Shown in pieces: positions 10,638 to 23,336 of a DNA stretch of 64,000 bases (its first letter is position 1; every line of letters starts with the position of its first letter). The translations under genes and the position numbers were made by a program. The notes beneath the pieces are model-generated. The model was not told where the DNA came from and searched no databases. It saw only the letters and a program-made list of their open reading frames with translations. The stretch comes from Bimuria novae-zelandiae CBS 107.79 (Eukaryota; Ascomycota; Dothideomycetes; Pleosporales; Didymosphaeriaceae): NCBI GenBank assembly GCA_010015655.1, contig ML976690.1, forward strand, positions 613,068 through 677,067, given 5' to 3'.

Positions 10638-12440
10638 TTAAATTTAATTATTTTTACCTGTCGCGGAATAAGTAGATTTTAAATATAATTATAAATTAAA
10701 GCTATGACGCAGCACACAAAGTTGAAAAATTTACGTAAATAAATATTATAAAAGTAACGCTTAGACCTATAAGGAGATAGAACTCTCCTTAGTAAGTAAT
10801 TAAGAAGAAGTCCTGATGGATACTCAATGCTAGTAAGACTATTTTTACTAAATAAAGAAGTTATAGAAATAAGAATAGAATCTTTTACTAAAGGTTTATA
10901 TCTTAGCGCGAATAATTATGCGCAGTAAGCTATTAGCTTATAAAAAAGTAATAGCTAAGGAAATAAAAGGATAGCCTCCCTATTTATAACTAAACTCTAG
11001 GAATTAAGAGTTAATAAGAACAAAATATAATAATTCCTAAGCAAAATTAAAGCACTTATTAATTTATAAAATACTTTTTAGACTCTACTATAAGGAGTAA
11101 AAAGACTAATTAAAGAAATAGTAAAAGAGTGCTAAGAACCTTTAATAACATAATAATATTCTTAAAAAACGAGAAATATAAATTGGCTATTAAAAATAAA
11201 CAAGTATATAGAGCTACTAGAGAGATTAATAGTAAAGTTTATTTTAAAGTAAGGAAGAAGCTACTATCCTAAAATTTTAACTTAGCCTACTTTAATAGTA
11301 AACAACAGGATTACTACTATTTTAAGATAGTAATATAATATAAGCTCCTAAAGGATAGATACTACCTTTAAAATATACTTAAATATATTATTAGTTAATT
11401 AATAGGACGTGTAGCGATGGTGGAAATTACGTATCTAGACTACTACTTAAAATACACTAAAGCTAACCTTTAGGAGTTACTAGACTATAATTTTTATAAC
11501 TACCTAGCAAAAGAAATCTCGCGTAACTACTTACTTATAATATAATAAAGGAACTAGAAGCTCTATAGCTTTAATTTTAACGTTAATAACTACGCTATAG
11601 AAGCTAAGGAGTGTAGTTAAGAAATTTAAAAAAACTTATACTTTTAAAGCCTTTATAAGGCCTTAGAGGACTAAATAGTTATAATAAATATAAATAATAA
11701 TTTAGACCTGTAAAGGGTCTCAAAAAGGTTAATAAGGTTAAAGAAAACCTTTTCTAAAATATATTATAGCTACTAAAGTTTTCTACTAAGAACGGAGCGC
11801 TAGACGAGATAATTTAGGAACCTACTTAAGCTAACCCTAGAGGGATGTCTGGCCAACGAAGTTAAAATAAAAGATACTAAGTAATAGATGGAGCTATAAG
11901 ACACAGGTCTATTAATACCTAAAAATAAGCCACGTAGGTATCGCGCGAGGTAATAGAAACCAGTAAAAAGAATAGTTCCTATTTTTATTATAGAGATATA
12001 GGATATCATATAAAGTAGTATAAACTTTTACCTATAATAAAGCTAGTACAAGTTCGCGCTACTACACTAACTACTAAAAGATCTTTTAATAAAGAGTTTA
12101 ATATAGCTTCTACTAATTTAGAAAACTAGATTCTCCTAGCAATAGTCGTCGCTAAAATGTAAAAGTAGGAAAAGGGTAAAAGATAAATTTTAATAACTTT
12201 TAAAGGCTATAGCTAGACTTAATACTAGTAATAGTATACTTGCTTATTATTAATATTATATTTATATTTATAATAATTAATTTAGGTTATTTAACTTTTA
12301 AATTTATATTAGAAATATTTATAATAAAAGCCTGCCTATAACGCAAGAACCTACTCTATTTATAAGAGATTACTAGTATTAGAGGTATTCGACTCTTCGT
12401 ACGTAAAATAATCTAATTAAAAGTAAATATTAGTAGCTAT
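10638..12440 (+). other. G0 left interior, unrecognised
   Basis: Very AT-rich, dense in TAG and TAA in all frames. + strand stretches such as VEITYLDYYLKYTKANL (about 11420-11470) and AIKNKQVYRAIREINSKVYF (about 11190-11250) look like former coding sequence, but I cannot assign a family. No tRNA or promoter signal is evident. Confidence 0.4.
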
Positions 12441-12786
12441 TGTTGAGATCTGAACAATCGTAACAAAGAACAACCAACGGTGAGTGCAGCGGGGTAACCC
12501 AAGGTGGGACTGCACTACCAAGGGCACGTGATCTACTATCCCGCTAAGAAGAACTATCCTGCTAAGGATAGGATAGCAACGACATCTTAAATAGTAACAC
12601 TATCCTGCCTAAGGTCAGATAGTAAGAAATAAAGGATAGCATAAATAATAACGTATATAACCTAGCATAAATACCCTTATAGTATTCGTATTTAACCTGT
12701 TTATTAATCTATTGTTTAGATCTAAATAAGTAACCTTATTAATTTAATTATACTATATATACTTTTAATACTAACGCCTAGTAACA
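12441..12786 (+). repeat. D 5' LTR
   Basis: Begins TGTTGAGATCTGAACAATCG, ends CGCCTAGTAACA (TG...CA). Its first 120 bp keep moderate GC content. No partner LTR is seen in the window, so the boundaries rest on the TG/CA ends and on the gag frame that follows. Confidence 0.65.
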
Positions 12787-15700
12787 AGCGCAAGCTATTA
12801 CTATAACCCTCTTTTATCCTACTAGTACTCTTGCCTAAGAACTAACCTTAGCCCTATAAAGATTAGCTACCTCTTTAGGATCTTAACATCTTAAACACCT
12901 TTAATATAAGTACTACTAAGACCCCTACCTCTTCTATAGCTTCAGACAACCATGTCACCCCTATAGGGGACAGCCAGAACAAGGCATATAAACCTAACTT
13001 ATATAATAGTAATTATACCCTTCTCGACACCTAGCTCTTGCAGCTAGACCTCTACTTCTTTAACTAGAACTAAGACCTTAAAGATAAAAGAAGGTTATCT
13101 TTGCTACGACCTATATGCGAAGAAGCGCTAAAGAATAAATTTATCCCTACTTAGTTAAGTACTTAGACATAGATCACGACAACAAAAACAAGAAATATAT
13201 TCATAAACATACTAATATAATTAATATTATTAAGGACTATAATACCTTTAAAATATACCTTTAAAAATATTTAAAATTACAAATAAAACCGCTATCGCTA
13301 AACGCGCGATCTAAATAATTTACTAATACTAATTTATAGCTAAATGCGTAGTTAAGTTCCGCAAGTACGTAGTATAACGTAACTAGAAAGATAAATCTTT
13401 TAAGATAATATATAAATAAGGCCTTAAACGTAACGTACGCGAGGAGCTTCTACGTAATAGTATAAAAATAAAGATCTTAAAAGAACTATATAAAGAGACT
13501 ATTTATATTAATAGAGAGTATTTTGCTTTACAGGAAGAGTTTTGTAGGAACCTAAAAAACGCAAGTTTTAGATAATAGGCACTTATAGTCTATAAGGCGC
13601 TACTAAAAGCACCTTGCTGCTAGTAACGTAACTACTATAGACCTTAACCTATAGAAGATATCTAGTTTAATAACCTAGAAAAGGGAATAGGAAATGCTAT
13701 AAGCTTCTAAAAGCCTAACTAACGTATCTTAAATAGAACCCGACAATAGGGGACTAAGACACGAAAATATTTTATATATAGTAAACTAGGCCACATCGCC
13801 AGGAACTGCAGATCTAAGAATAAAATTATTAGGCAGTTAAAGGTACTAATCGTTAATAAAAAAGAAACTACTAATAAAGAATAGCAAGTAATAAACGCTA
13901 TTAAATAAGTTAATATCCACGATAAAGGATTAGAGTAATTAGGGACCCCTAACTTACAACTCTATAAGAATATATATAAAGATTTAGATAAAAAGGAAAA
14001 AGAGAAGGAACTAATACCTTAATCTCTTATACCTTACCCTAGCTAGAGTAAACCTATTACTAGCAACACAAGAAATATTTTTAATTTCTTAAAAAAATAC
14101 TAACCAAGAGAAGAAGACTTTAGGTTTATAGTAATTAAATAATAAGACTACGTAGAAGCATTTTTCTACGCTTATTAACTTAACCTAGTTAGCAAAATAG
14201 CACGGGAAATAGTAGACTATTACTACGCCCACGAAAACCCTAAGAAGAAATACCTAAATAAAAACCTAAACTATAAATTAGAGTACAACCTAGACTACCG
14301 CAACCCTACGCACGAGACTATCTAATAAATCCTCTATAAAGAAGACTAATGTACTATTTATTACTAAGCTAAGGAATATAGCTACTTTCCCTAAACATAC
14401 TAATAATGCAAATAAGAGTAGTTTAACTACTTTATTACCTACTATAATATTTACCTTTAGGATAAGCGCAAAACATAATACTTTTTATATCTTAACTAAG
14501 TGCTAAACTAAGTAATATTACTACTAGTTAATAGGAAATACACATTAGACAAATAGCAAATATACTTACACCCTAACTATAAAGAATATAAGAAGTAAAA
14601 GAATAAGTATAAATTTAATTATATACTAAAAGGGACTACGACCCTCTAGATTAAAGCAGTAATAAGAGAAAAAGATAGTAAAGTTTCCCTAAATAAGACT
14701 TAATAATAGCCTTAGGAAAGGAATAAAGGGCACCTTAAACCTATAGAGCTAGTTATAGAGAAAATGTCTTTTTTAGACCTAGGCTTAGGCGGAAAAACGC
14801 CTTTAAAGAAGTAAATGCTACTAATAGTTAGGCATTAATTAAGCTACTAGTATAGCTTAAAGGAATATAAATAAAAGCTATGCTAGACTTAGGAGCACAA
14901 GAAAGTTATATATTAAGAAAAGCACTTAATAGAGCAGGACTTTATAAGCGCAAGAAGGCTATACCCTATACTATCTATATTACAAATAGATAGCTAATGC
15001 CCGGCAAAGCAATAATTAAATATAAGGTTAAAACTACCCTTACAATTTATAGACACTAGGAATTAATTACTCTTAATATTATTAAAAAAGCTAATTATAA
15101 TATAATTTTAGGATTACCCTAGTTAAGGAAGCACAACCTTATAATTAACTAAAAAAAGAGAAAGCTATCCTTTAAGCGCTATAACTATATATTATAAGTA
15201 AAACTTACGTATTAATAGAGTATAATAGTAGATAAGAGAGCTATTAATAATATAGTCTTGTAACTAGAAGTTAATAAACGCGAAATTAACTTAGCAGACG
15301 CTAGTAAGAACTACTAAGTTATAAAGCATAAGTATAAAAAGAATAGCACACCTCTTAATATCCCTAACAAATACAAAGAATAGAGTTATCTATTTTAGGA
15401 AAAGAAAGGAGCAAACGCCCTTCCTAAGCATACACACTAAGATTACTGCATTATGCTTAAAGAAGGAAAAACGCCGCCTTTCGGACTACTATATAGCTAG
15501 AGTAAAAAGGAACTCTAATAGACACGCGAATTCTTAAAGAAAGCCCTTAATAAGTAATAGATACGCAAGTTAGAATTATTAGTAGTATTACCTCTAATAT
15601 TTATTATAAAGAAAAATAGAATACAACGTCTATGCAATAACTACAAGAGGCTAAATAATATAATAATTAAAAATAAATACCTACTACTAAATATATAAAA

Positions 15701-17518
15701 GTCTCGAGATAGGCTAGGACGAGCCAAGATATTTACGTAATTTAACTTATAAAATAAATACCACCTTATATAAATAGTAGCAGGTGATAAGTAGAAAATA
15801 GCCTTTTAAACCTAATATACATTATTTAAGTACTAAGTTATACCTTTTAGACTTACTAATGCATCAGCAACATTTCAAGTAATAATTAATAATATACTAT
15901 AAAACTATCTTAATATATTCGTAGTCGCCTACCTTAATAACATCCTAGTATTCTCTAAGCAGGAGAAAGATCATGTATAGTACGTATAAATAGTACTATA
16001 AGTACTAGATAACGCTAACTTATAACTAAAACTAGAAAAATACAAATTCTATATTATAGAACTAGAATTCCTAGGACACGTTATTAATACTAAAGGTATC
16101 TAAGTAAGCCCTTTAAAGATTAAGGAAGTAAGAAAGTAGAAATTACTTATTAACTTTAAAAAAGTATAAGCCTTCCTTAGATTTACTAAATTTAATAAAT
16201 AATTTATTATAGACTACTCTAGGATCACGCTACCACTCACAAACCTTATAAAGAAAGATAGACCTTTTAATTAGACAAAAGAATGCGAATAAGTATTCCA
16301 AAAAATATAAAAAGCATGTATTACGCCACTAGTCCTTATATATTTCTAAGATAACAAACCCTTACATATTAAGACAGACGCAAGCGATTTAGTGGTTAGA
16401 GCATGCGTAAAGTAAGAAAAGAATAGTAAATAGTACCCTATTACTTACTACGCACACAAGTCTACATTAGAATAATTATAGTATAAAGTATATAATAAAA
16501 AACTACTTGTAATAGTAAAAGCTATTAAACACTAGAGGATCTATATATATAGTTACTTTAAACTTACGATCTTTACGAACTATAAGAATCTTACACGCTT
16601 TATAACTATAAAGGAACTAACCTAATAATAAGTAAAATAGTTAAAAACACTAAGATAATATAAATTTAAGATTATATACATTCTAGGTAAGGAAAACGGA
16701 CGGGTAGACGCCCTTAGCAGAATAAATAATAAAAGAGAAAAGGTTAAAATATACTTTAGAATACTAAAGAAAAACCCTAATAGCTCTTTAAAACTAATAG
16801 CTAAACTTAACTAACTCCTTGTACTCACACGAGAAGTACCTAAGGAACTACAAGAAAAAATTATATAATAATACTATAATAACCCAGCGTACAGACACCT
16901 AAAGATTAAAATAACTATAGAACTTATCTAGCAGAATTATAGCTTTAAGGGAATTAAAAAAGTAGTAACTACTTATATCCATAAATATACAGATTGCTAG
17001 CACAACAAACACGCAATATATGTTAAATATAGAGAAATATAAGCTATATAAATACCTATTATACTATAAGAAGACATTGCTATAGACTTTATTATAAGAC
17101 TACTAAAATTAAGAGATCCCGGTAACTGGAATTACTACTATGCTAAAAGATAATTATAGCTAAAGAACTCGCATTTCTTATCCTAGACTAACTTATACGA
17201 CACCACGATATTCTAAAGATAATTATTAGCAATAGAGACAAGCTCTTTATCTTAAACTACTAAACAACACTTATAGTACTAATTAGAATAAAATAAAAGC
17301 TATTAATAGCATATTATCCGCAGACTAACGGACAAACAGAACGCACAAACTAAATAATTAAAATATACTTACGTATCTACTATAATAACTAAAAGAATAA
17401 CTAGATTTTCTTATTACCTATAGTATAATTAGTATATAATAATAAAATATTAGCAGTAACAGGATTTATACTATTCTACGTAAACTATAAAAGACACCTA
17501 TATCTCTTTAATTAAACA
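12787..17518 (+). pseudogene. D gag-pol remnant (Ty3/gypsy)
   Basis: Reading through C-to-T type stops gives: a gag CCHC knuckle (about 13765-13820) reading YFIYSKLGHIARNC, with both early Cys changed to Tyr; protease AMLDLGAQESYI (about 14880), relatives DSGA; reverse transcriptase FRLTNASATFQ then AYLNNILVFSK (about 15850-15960), where the catalytic YLDD became YLNN; RNase H IKTDASDLVVRACV (about 16370) and ILGKENGRVDALSR (about 16680); integrase IPIIL-EDIAIDFII (about 17050) and QTNGQTERTNQ (about 17320-17360). The domain order reverse transcriptase-RNase H-integrase is that of gypsy, not copia. The protein is not expressible. Confidence 0.82.
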
Positions 17519-17760
17519 TGTTGATACGGCAATAGGCTGTTGGATCAAGACTTCGTTGCAACGATGTGGTGTTGATTTGATTCTTGATTGCAGATCTATT
17601 GTGGTGGGCTGTTGTGAGAAGTATTTATTAAGCGTGGTTTGTCCCCTGCTAGCCTAATCAGGACTAGCGTAACAAACTACAGGCAAACTGCGTAATAAAC
17701 TATAGGCAAACTGCATGGCGGTGAAAGCTGTAGTAGTGTTGCGCAGGTTTGAAGCCAACA
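17519..17760 (-). repeat. Copia A 3' LTR
   Basis: On + it reads TGTTGATACGGCAATAGG to GAAGCCAACA. It includes a 22-23 bp tandem duplication (ACTACAGGCAAACTGCG type) that copy B lacks. The adjacent purine run AAAAGAAAAGATAG on - (about 17765-17780) is the polypurine tract. Confidence 0.9.
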
Positions 17761-20700
17761 CTGGCTATCTTTTCTTTTATGCTACATGTGGCCAGTTTAG
17801 CCCAGAACGCTTAAATCTATAATAAAACACAATCTGTAACAGTTGCTAGTTTTCTAACTAGACTAGCGCCGGTGCGTGTCCTTTTAGTGCCTATCTTGCT
17901 GCTTCTTTTGTAGACTTACTACTTCTTGCTATTGTAATTGTACTCTAGGGTGTTAACTTTAGCACAATTGACCCAGTCTTGCATGCAAAGCTGAAGCTAG
18001 TTATAGTTAATAAGATACTCTATAGCTAAGTTAGAGCTAGCCTTAGTTATTAAGTCTGCTAGATTGTCACGTCTATCGATCTAGCGGATGTCTATAAGAT
18101 TATTACGCTTATAGGCCTTACGCAGAGCTATAATATTAATTATAAGGCGCTTCTTCTTAGTAGTGCTAAGCTTAATAAGGTAATTATATAAGGAGCGTGA
18201 GTTAGTGCACACGACGATAGAGACATTAGAAAGGTTAAGTTGCTATATAATTATATTAATTGTACTACTAATTATAATTACAATATTAACTCTATAAGCT
18301 ATCGCGTAGATCTTAGATATAAGGACGCTGCGAGTAACGCGCTTGCACTTAATAGATAACTAGTAAATAATATTACTAGTAAACTTAAAGTTACAATCGC
18401 TATCTTTGGTCTTATTACTAAGCGTAATTACGAAGCCTATTTATAATAACATGTCCTTATTATTAGTAAATAATACGTTGACAAAGGCGTATAGCTTTAA
18501 GTTACTTAAGTCTAGTGGGATAAAGTTAAGGCCGCGAGTAATATTCTCCCTCTGCTAGATAATGCGCTTATTTAATCTAGTAATTTTTTCTTTTGTAGGC
18601 TTACTTGCTTAGGCTGCGGCGGCGAGGTCGAAGCTCGCCTTAGGTTAATAGATTGTTGTAATGTAAGTACCTCGAGCGCGCTATTAAATGTATAATTACT
18701 TATTATTAGCTATTTCTAGCTTCTCGCCTTGCTTTTTTTGGCGCAGAGTAATGGCGCGATTATTATTATTAAGCTTAATAATATAGCTGTTAAAGTCGAT
18801 TTGCGCGTCTGTTGAGAGAAACTACTTAGGCTTAGCCTTAAAACGCAGCTCTTAGTCCTTAAGGTCTGTAAAAGCTTTATTAGATAGACTAAGCGTGTCG
18901 TTAGTTTGCATGCTAATAATGCTAAAGCACTTGCTATTAGCCTTACTAATAAGCAGGCATGGATTATAAGTAGATGTTATTATATAGAGAGTCTTAGTGT
19001 AGTGTTTATTATACGTTGACCACTAATAGGCACCTGCTTTAGCAATGCTATATAGTGGCTTAATAATAACTATAACTGTATTTGTTAGATAACTTTCCTT
19101 AAGCTGGGCTAGTATATTAGCCATAATAGTACGCTGGAGTGGATCATCCGATTGCGTATAGGCCTGAGTGATGTCACGGAGCCAGAGGTACATGCCTAGC
19201 TTTAATAGTGATGGTGCTAGAGCGATAATCACACGCTGGCTTGCACGCTGGATAGTGGGAGACTGTGTTAGGACAAGCTTCTTATTGTTATTAGCGTATC
19301 CTTGAATAACAAGACAGAACTTTTTGTATAGGCGATTAGTAGTCTTGCCCTTAACTTTATTAATAATACGTAACTTAAAGATGCGGATCTTGTTATAATA
19401 GTAAGGACTATACTTCTTAAAGCGGAAGATATCTTGTGTTATAAGGGTGTTAATCTTTGCCTTTATAGATACTTTAAATAGTTACCTTAGTGTTGTAATC
19501 TTGCCGACTGCTCGTAGCTTCTTAGCCAGGACAAGATTATCACGCTTACGTTAATTGAGGTTGACTGTGGCAGTTATAACTTTGTTAGGTTTTGGCTTAT
19601 TTCTTAAGCCTTTTAGCCTATTGCGCTTATGCTTGGGCGCGGGCTCCTCTATAATAAGAGTGAAATTATTATTGGAGCTACTATTATCCTTATTCTCTGC
19701 GGGAGGGGTAATAATGGTTGTATTGTCTGCATGATACGGGCGCACTACGGTAATGCGAAAGGTGACTTATTTATTATTAATTTTAATAACTACGGATTAC
19801 TTATTAACGTAGAGGGCAATTATTTAATGCGGGCTAGACTATTTATAGTTTTCTCGCCAGATCTTAACGCTGCTTAGGATAGGTAATAGTAAGATATTAG
19901 TTACGTTAGGACTATTGGGAGTTGCAAGAGCCTTATTAACTTAGCGCTTTGCCTTAATCTTGCGCACTTTAGCTATTACTTTACGCACTATAGCGCCGCG
20001 GGCGGTAATAAATGGCGATGGTGGTAATTTCTTTAATAGGCGAGGATATGCTCCAAAGACAAGAAGAGTTAGGATAAGTCCGTTAGAACCTGCGGTGTTA
20101 TTAACAGCCTTAATAGCTATCTGTAAGATATGTTCGGGAGCGGTTATGCGTTTAACGTCTACAGAAATCACTCTATAAGCACGGCAGATAGGAGCATAAT
20201 AGCGCTTAACCTTGCTAATTAAATAATATGCCTCTACTAGGACTTCCTTAACCTTGATTGCAAGTAACGTGGCGTTATTAATAAATTTATTAGTAATAAA
20301 GTTCTTGCTAGCATCTGTCTTAATAACGTTAGGAGGACTAACGTACATGTCGATCTACATGGCGCGAAGGAGATCCTAAGTAGTGTTTACCTAGATATTT
20401 GGCATAAATTAAGCAGCTTAAAAAGCTATGGCTTTATTAACTACGTGGAGTACTGGTTTCTGATTGATGTACATCACATTAACAATAACGCATAAGTTAA
20501 AGTCTATGTTATTACAGATAGTGAAGCGGAAATGGCCAGGTGCTTTGCTGCGGATTTAACACTAGTGATAGTACTTATTAATGTAATTAATAATGTCCTT
20601 GTTAATGTCTTTATAGCCTGCTTTACTAAGGATCTTATGCAGTCGTCTAGTAGCAGGATGGCTAAAGCGTTAGTAAAGCTAGCGCAGCTTAGTCTTGGTT

Positions 20701-23094
20701 AAATAGCAGATAATAGTCTCTTGTTTATTAAGCAGGAGCCATGGATGTCCCCATTTACGGACAATTGGGAATTCTTTGCCACCTTAAACGAGCATATTGT
20801 CGATGTTGTTAAAGAAGATACTATGATGATCTATATTATTTAAGCAGAGCAGAAATAGTGTGTTAGTTAGTATTACTATAAAGGTGATTATACTAAATAG
20901 CGTGCTAACATTAACGTCGCTAAGGGAGAAACACTCTAAATTATCTCTAAATTAGATTTAATAACGTCCTGCGGTGGACTTATTAATAACTATAGATAGT
21001 TAGATAAGCTATAGCGCCTTTACTTGTGTCTTGCTAGTAGTTAAGATACCGGCTACACTAGTTTTAGGCATAATATCTTGAAAGATATCTACGCCGTAGC
21101 GTGAATTAAATAAGAAGAGTTGAGTATCTTTATTTGCTTTGCTAGAGATATAAGGATTATTGCCTGTGATTACATAAAGTGCGGCAGCGTTATTAAGGCT
21201 AGAGACGATGGCGTTGCCATTAACCTTACTATAGGATGTAGTTAAGTAGACTTAGTTAGTAAAATATGTTTTAATATTATTATTACTAGCATTATTGTCG
21301 CTGCCGTCGCTGTCTTTAAGCTCTATACCTTTATAGCCAGCGAGAAACACTTTATAGCTTAAGGCATTAGGATTATCTTAAGTGTATTAGTTATAGCGTT
21401 GGCGATGCTCTATGCGCTCCTTCTTTAAGTATTAAGTTAATTAGCACTTAGGCTACTTATAAATAAAGTATGTCTTATTGCGGCGATTGCCTAAGTAGTT
21501 TAACTAACAATTATTATTGTTAAATTAATTACCGCGCGATCCGCCTTAACCTTAATAGTGGTAGCTGTGGTAGTTATTATCTAATAATCCTGTAGCTTGT
21601 TAATTATTGCGAATGTAGCGGCGGTTGGTGTAATACTACTTATCTACATCTCGTGATAGAAACTGGCTATTAGGATAATAGCTTAACTATATGCTAACTA
21701 CGTTGCGGAGATCTACAGCGACACCTTTAAATATGGTTGCTAGTTTTAAGCAAGCTATAGTAGTTGCTTTAATGCTACGATATGCGCTAAGGAGCTGTTG
21801 CGTAAGCAAATACTAATTATAGCTCTTACCCTAGTCCTGTGATAGTGCCTGATAGAGCATGTTTATCTTACTAATAACTATTTTAAGACACTCTATAGGG
21901 TCTTTTTTAGGGTTAGTAGTTATAACGCTCTTGAGCGTAGTGCTATGCCACTCCTGGAGGTACATCTAGTAAGCTTGTGTGGTGTTGAAGTACGTGCGTA
22001 GCTTGTTAAGTATTGTATTATAAGTAAGCGTAAGCGCCTGGGGAGTAATATAATTATAGTAATACTAAAGCGCTTGTCTAGTAAGCATAATAGAGAGTGC
22101 TATTTTATACTACTTATCCTTATTAATCCTAACCTTGGTGCAGAGGTCGTTGAACACCTTAATCTTTGTCTTAAGAATGTCGTATTTATTACCTGAATAC
22201 TTCTGCTCCGGCGTGTATAACTTGGCGAGGTTAGTAAGCAAATAAGAGTTGTTCTGCACAGGCGTAAATCCAGGTTGTAATAATAATAATAATCCTCTAC
22301 CTAGCGGAGCTCGCTGCTGCCGCTATTATTCTTTATTATCTGCGATCTGGTGGCACTTAAAGCCTTCGCAGAGCCTTATAAGCTTAAGATGCTTAGCGGG
22401 CCATTTTAGGACGGCGGTTAATATAAGGAGTTCTGCGAATTAGTTAGGGAGATTGTCACTGTTATATTGCTTAATATAGATGCCTTGCTAGCGGAGGAGC
22501 TCTTTAAGTGCTTTTTAGATACGCTTATTAATGCTATTAAAGAGATTATAGGTGAAATTCTCGAAATGCTCCTTAAACTTAAGTAGTAAAAATAGGTTAA
22601 ATATGTCATCTTCTTCCACCTGTATTATCTAGTTAATAACTGTGGTGTTAAGTTTATCTGTATTAACGGTGGCGTTAGCGATGTTAAAATCTTGGTTAGC
22701 GTACTAGTCTTTATAGATTATCTTATCTAGGTACCACGAGCGATCCTTTGTTTGGGTGTACTTTATAATAGCGTTTTGGATGTGGGCCTGTAATTAGTGT
22801 AATTTAATAAGAGTTGGCGTGGTTGACGCAAATCTCCTTCTAAACTAAGCCTTAGTAGGGATAATCTAGGCGGAGAGATCCTTCAAATACGAGGCGCCGC
22901 TGATCCTGATACAGGATAGCAGTGAGCTTGTCGTATCTGTACTTCGCACTAGCGATGCTGTATCCTGGGCCTTGGTAGGGGAGGAGGCATGCGCTAACCG
23001 CTTCTATCGCCAGAATACTTAGCCTGAAACGTGCGCTAAGATTCCCTGTACACAGTATATCTTGCCAATCTGTGGTGTAGCAACCACTAATTAG
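17761..23094 (-). pseudogene. Copia A gag-pol remnant
   Basis: Gag lies at about 22000-23050. Integrase is at 19941-20348, an uninterrupted stretch containing SPPNVIKTDASKNFITNKFI and VEAYYLISKVKRYYAPICRA, with Asp and Glu positions of the copia integrase core. The reverse transcriptase segment (19023-19232 and beyond) has LWLRDITQAYTQSDDPLQR and IIKPLYSIAKAGAYW, typical of fungal copia elements; RNase H follows to about 17800. This copy is less mutated than copy B: several frames of 60-135 codons stay open. Stops elsewhere are TAG/TAA. The order integrase then reverse transcriptase confirms Ty1/copia. Confidence 0.85.
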
Positions 23095-23336
23095 TGTTAA
23101 TATAATAATAGGCTATTAGATTAAGACTTCGTTGCAATAATATAGTATTAATTTAATTCTTAATTGCAGATCTATTATGGTGGGCTATTATAAGAAGTAT
23201 TTATCGAGCGTGGTTTGTCCCCTGCTAGCCTAATCAGGACTAGCGCAATAAACTACAGGCAAACTACGCAATAAACCGCAGGCAAACTGCATGGTAGTGA
23301 AAGCCGTAGTAGTGTTGCGCAGGTTTAAAGTTAATA
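23095..23336 (-). repeat. Copia A 5' LTR
   Basis: Aligns base for base in length with 17519-17760. Differences are mainly C/T and G/A, such as TGTTAATAT for TGTTGATAC at the + strand start. Confidence 0.9.

Larger units (their letters stand above)
12441..17518 (+). mobile_element. D: Ty3/gypsy element truncated at its 3' end
   Basis: It starts with a 346-bp LTR, followed by gag and a complete gypsy-order pol (protease, reverse transcriptase, RNase H, integrase) on +. Sequence stops in the integrase C-terminal region where copia copy A begins (17519). No matching 3' LTR was found to the right of A. So D was cut when A inserted or in a later deletion. Confidence 0.78.
17519..23336 (-). mobile_element. 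Copia copy A (Ty1/copia, 5818 bp)
   Basis: Two 242-bp LTRs enclose a - strand copia gag-pol. The 5818-bp length equals that of copia copy C after removing its gypsy insertion, so the structure is complete. The flanks (aaaca and attta) do not form a target duplication, unlike the other copies. The adjoining gypsy D lacks its 3' end, so the locus was probably rearranged. Confidence 0.88.
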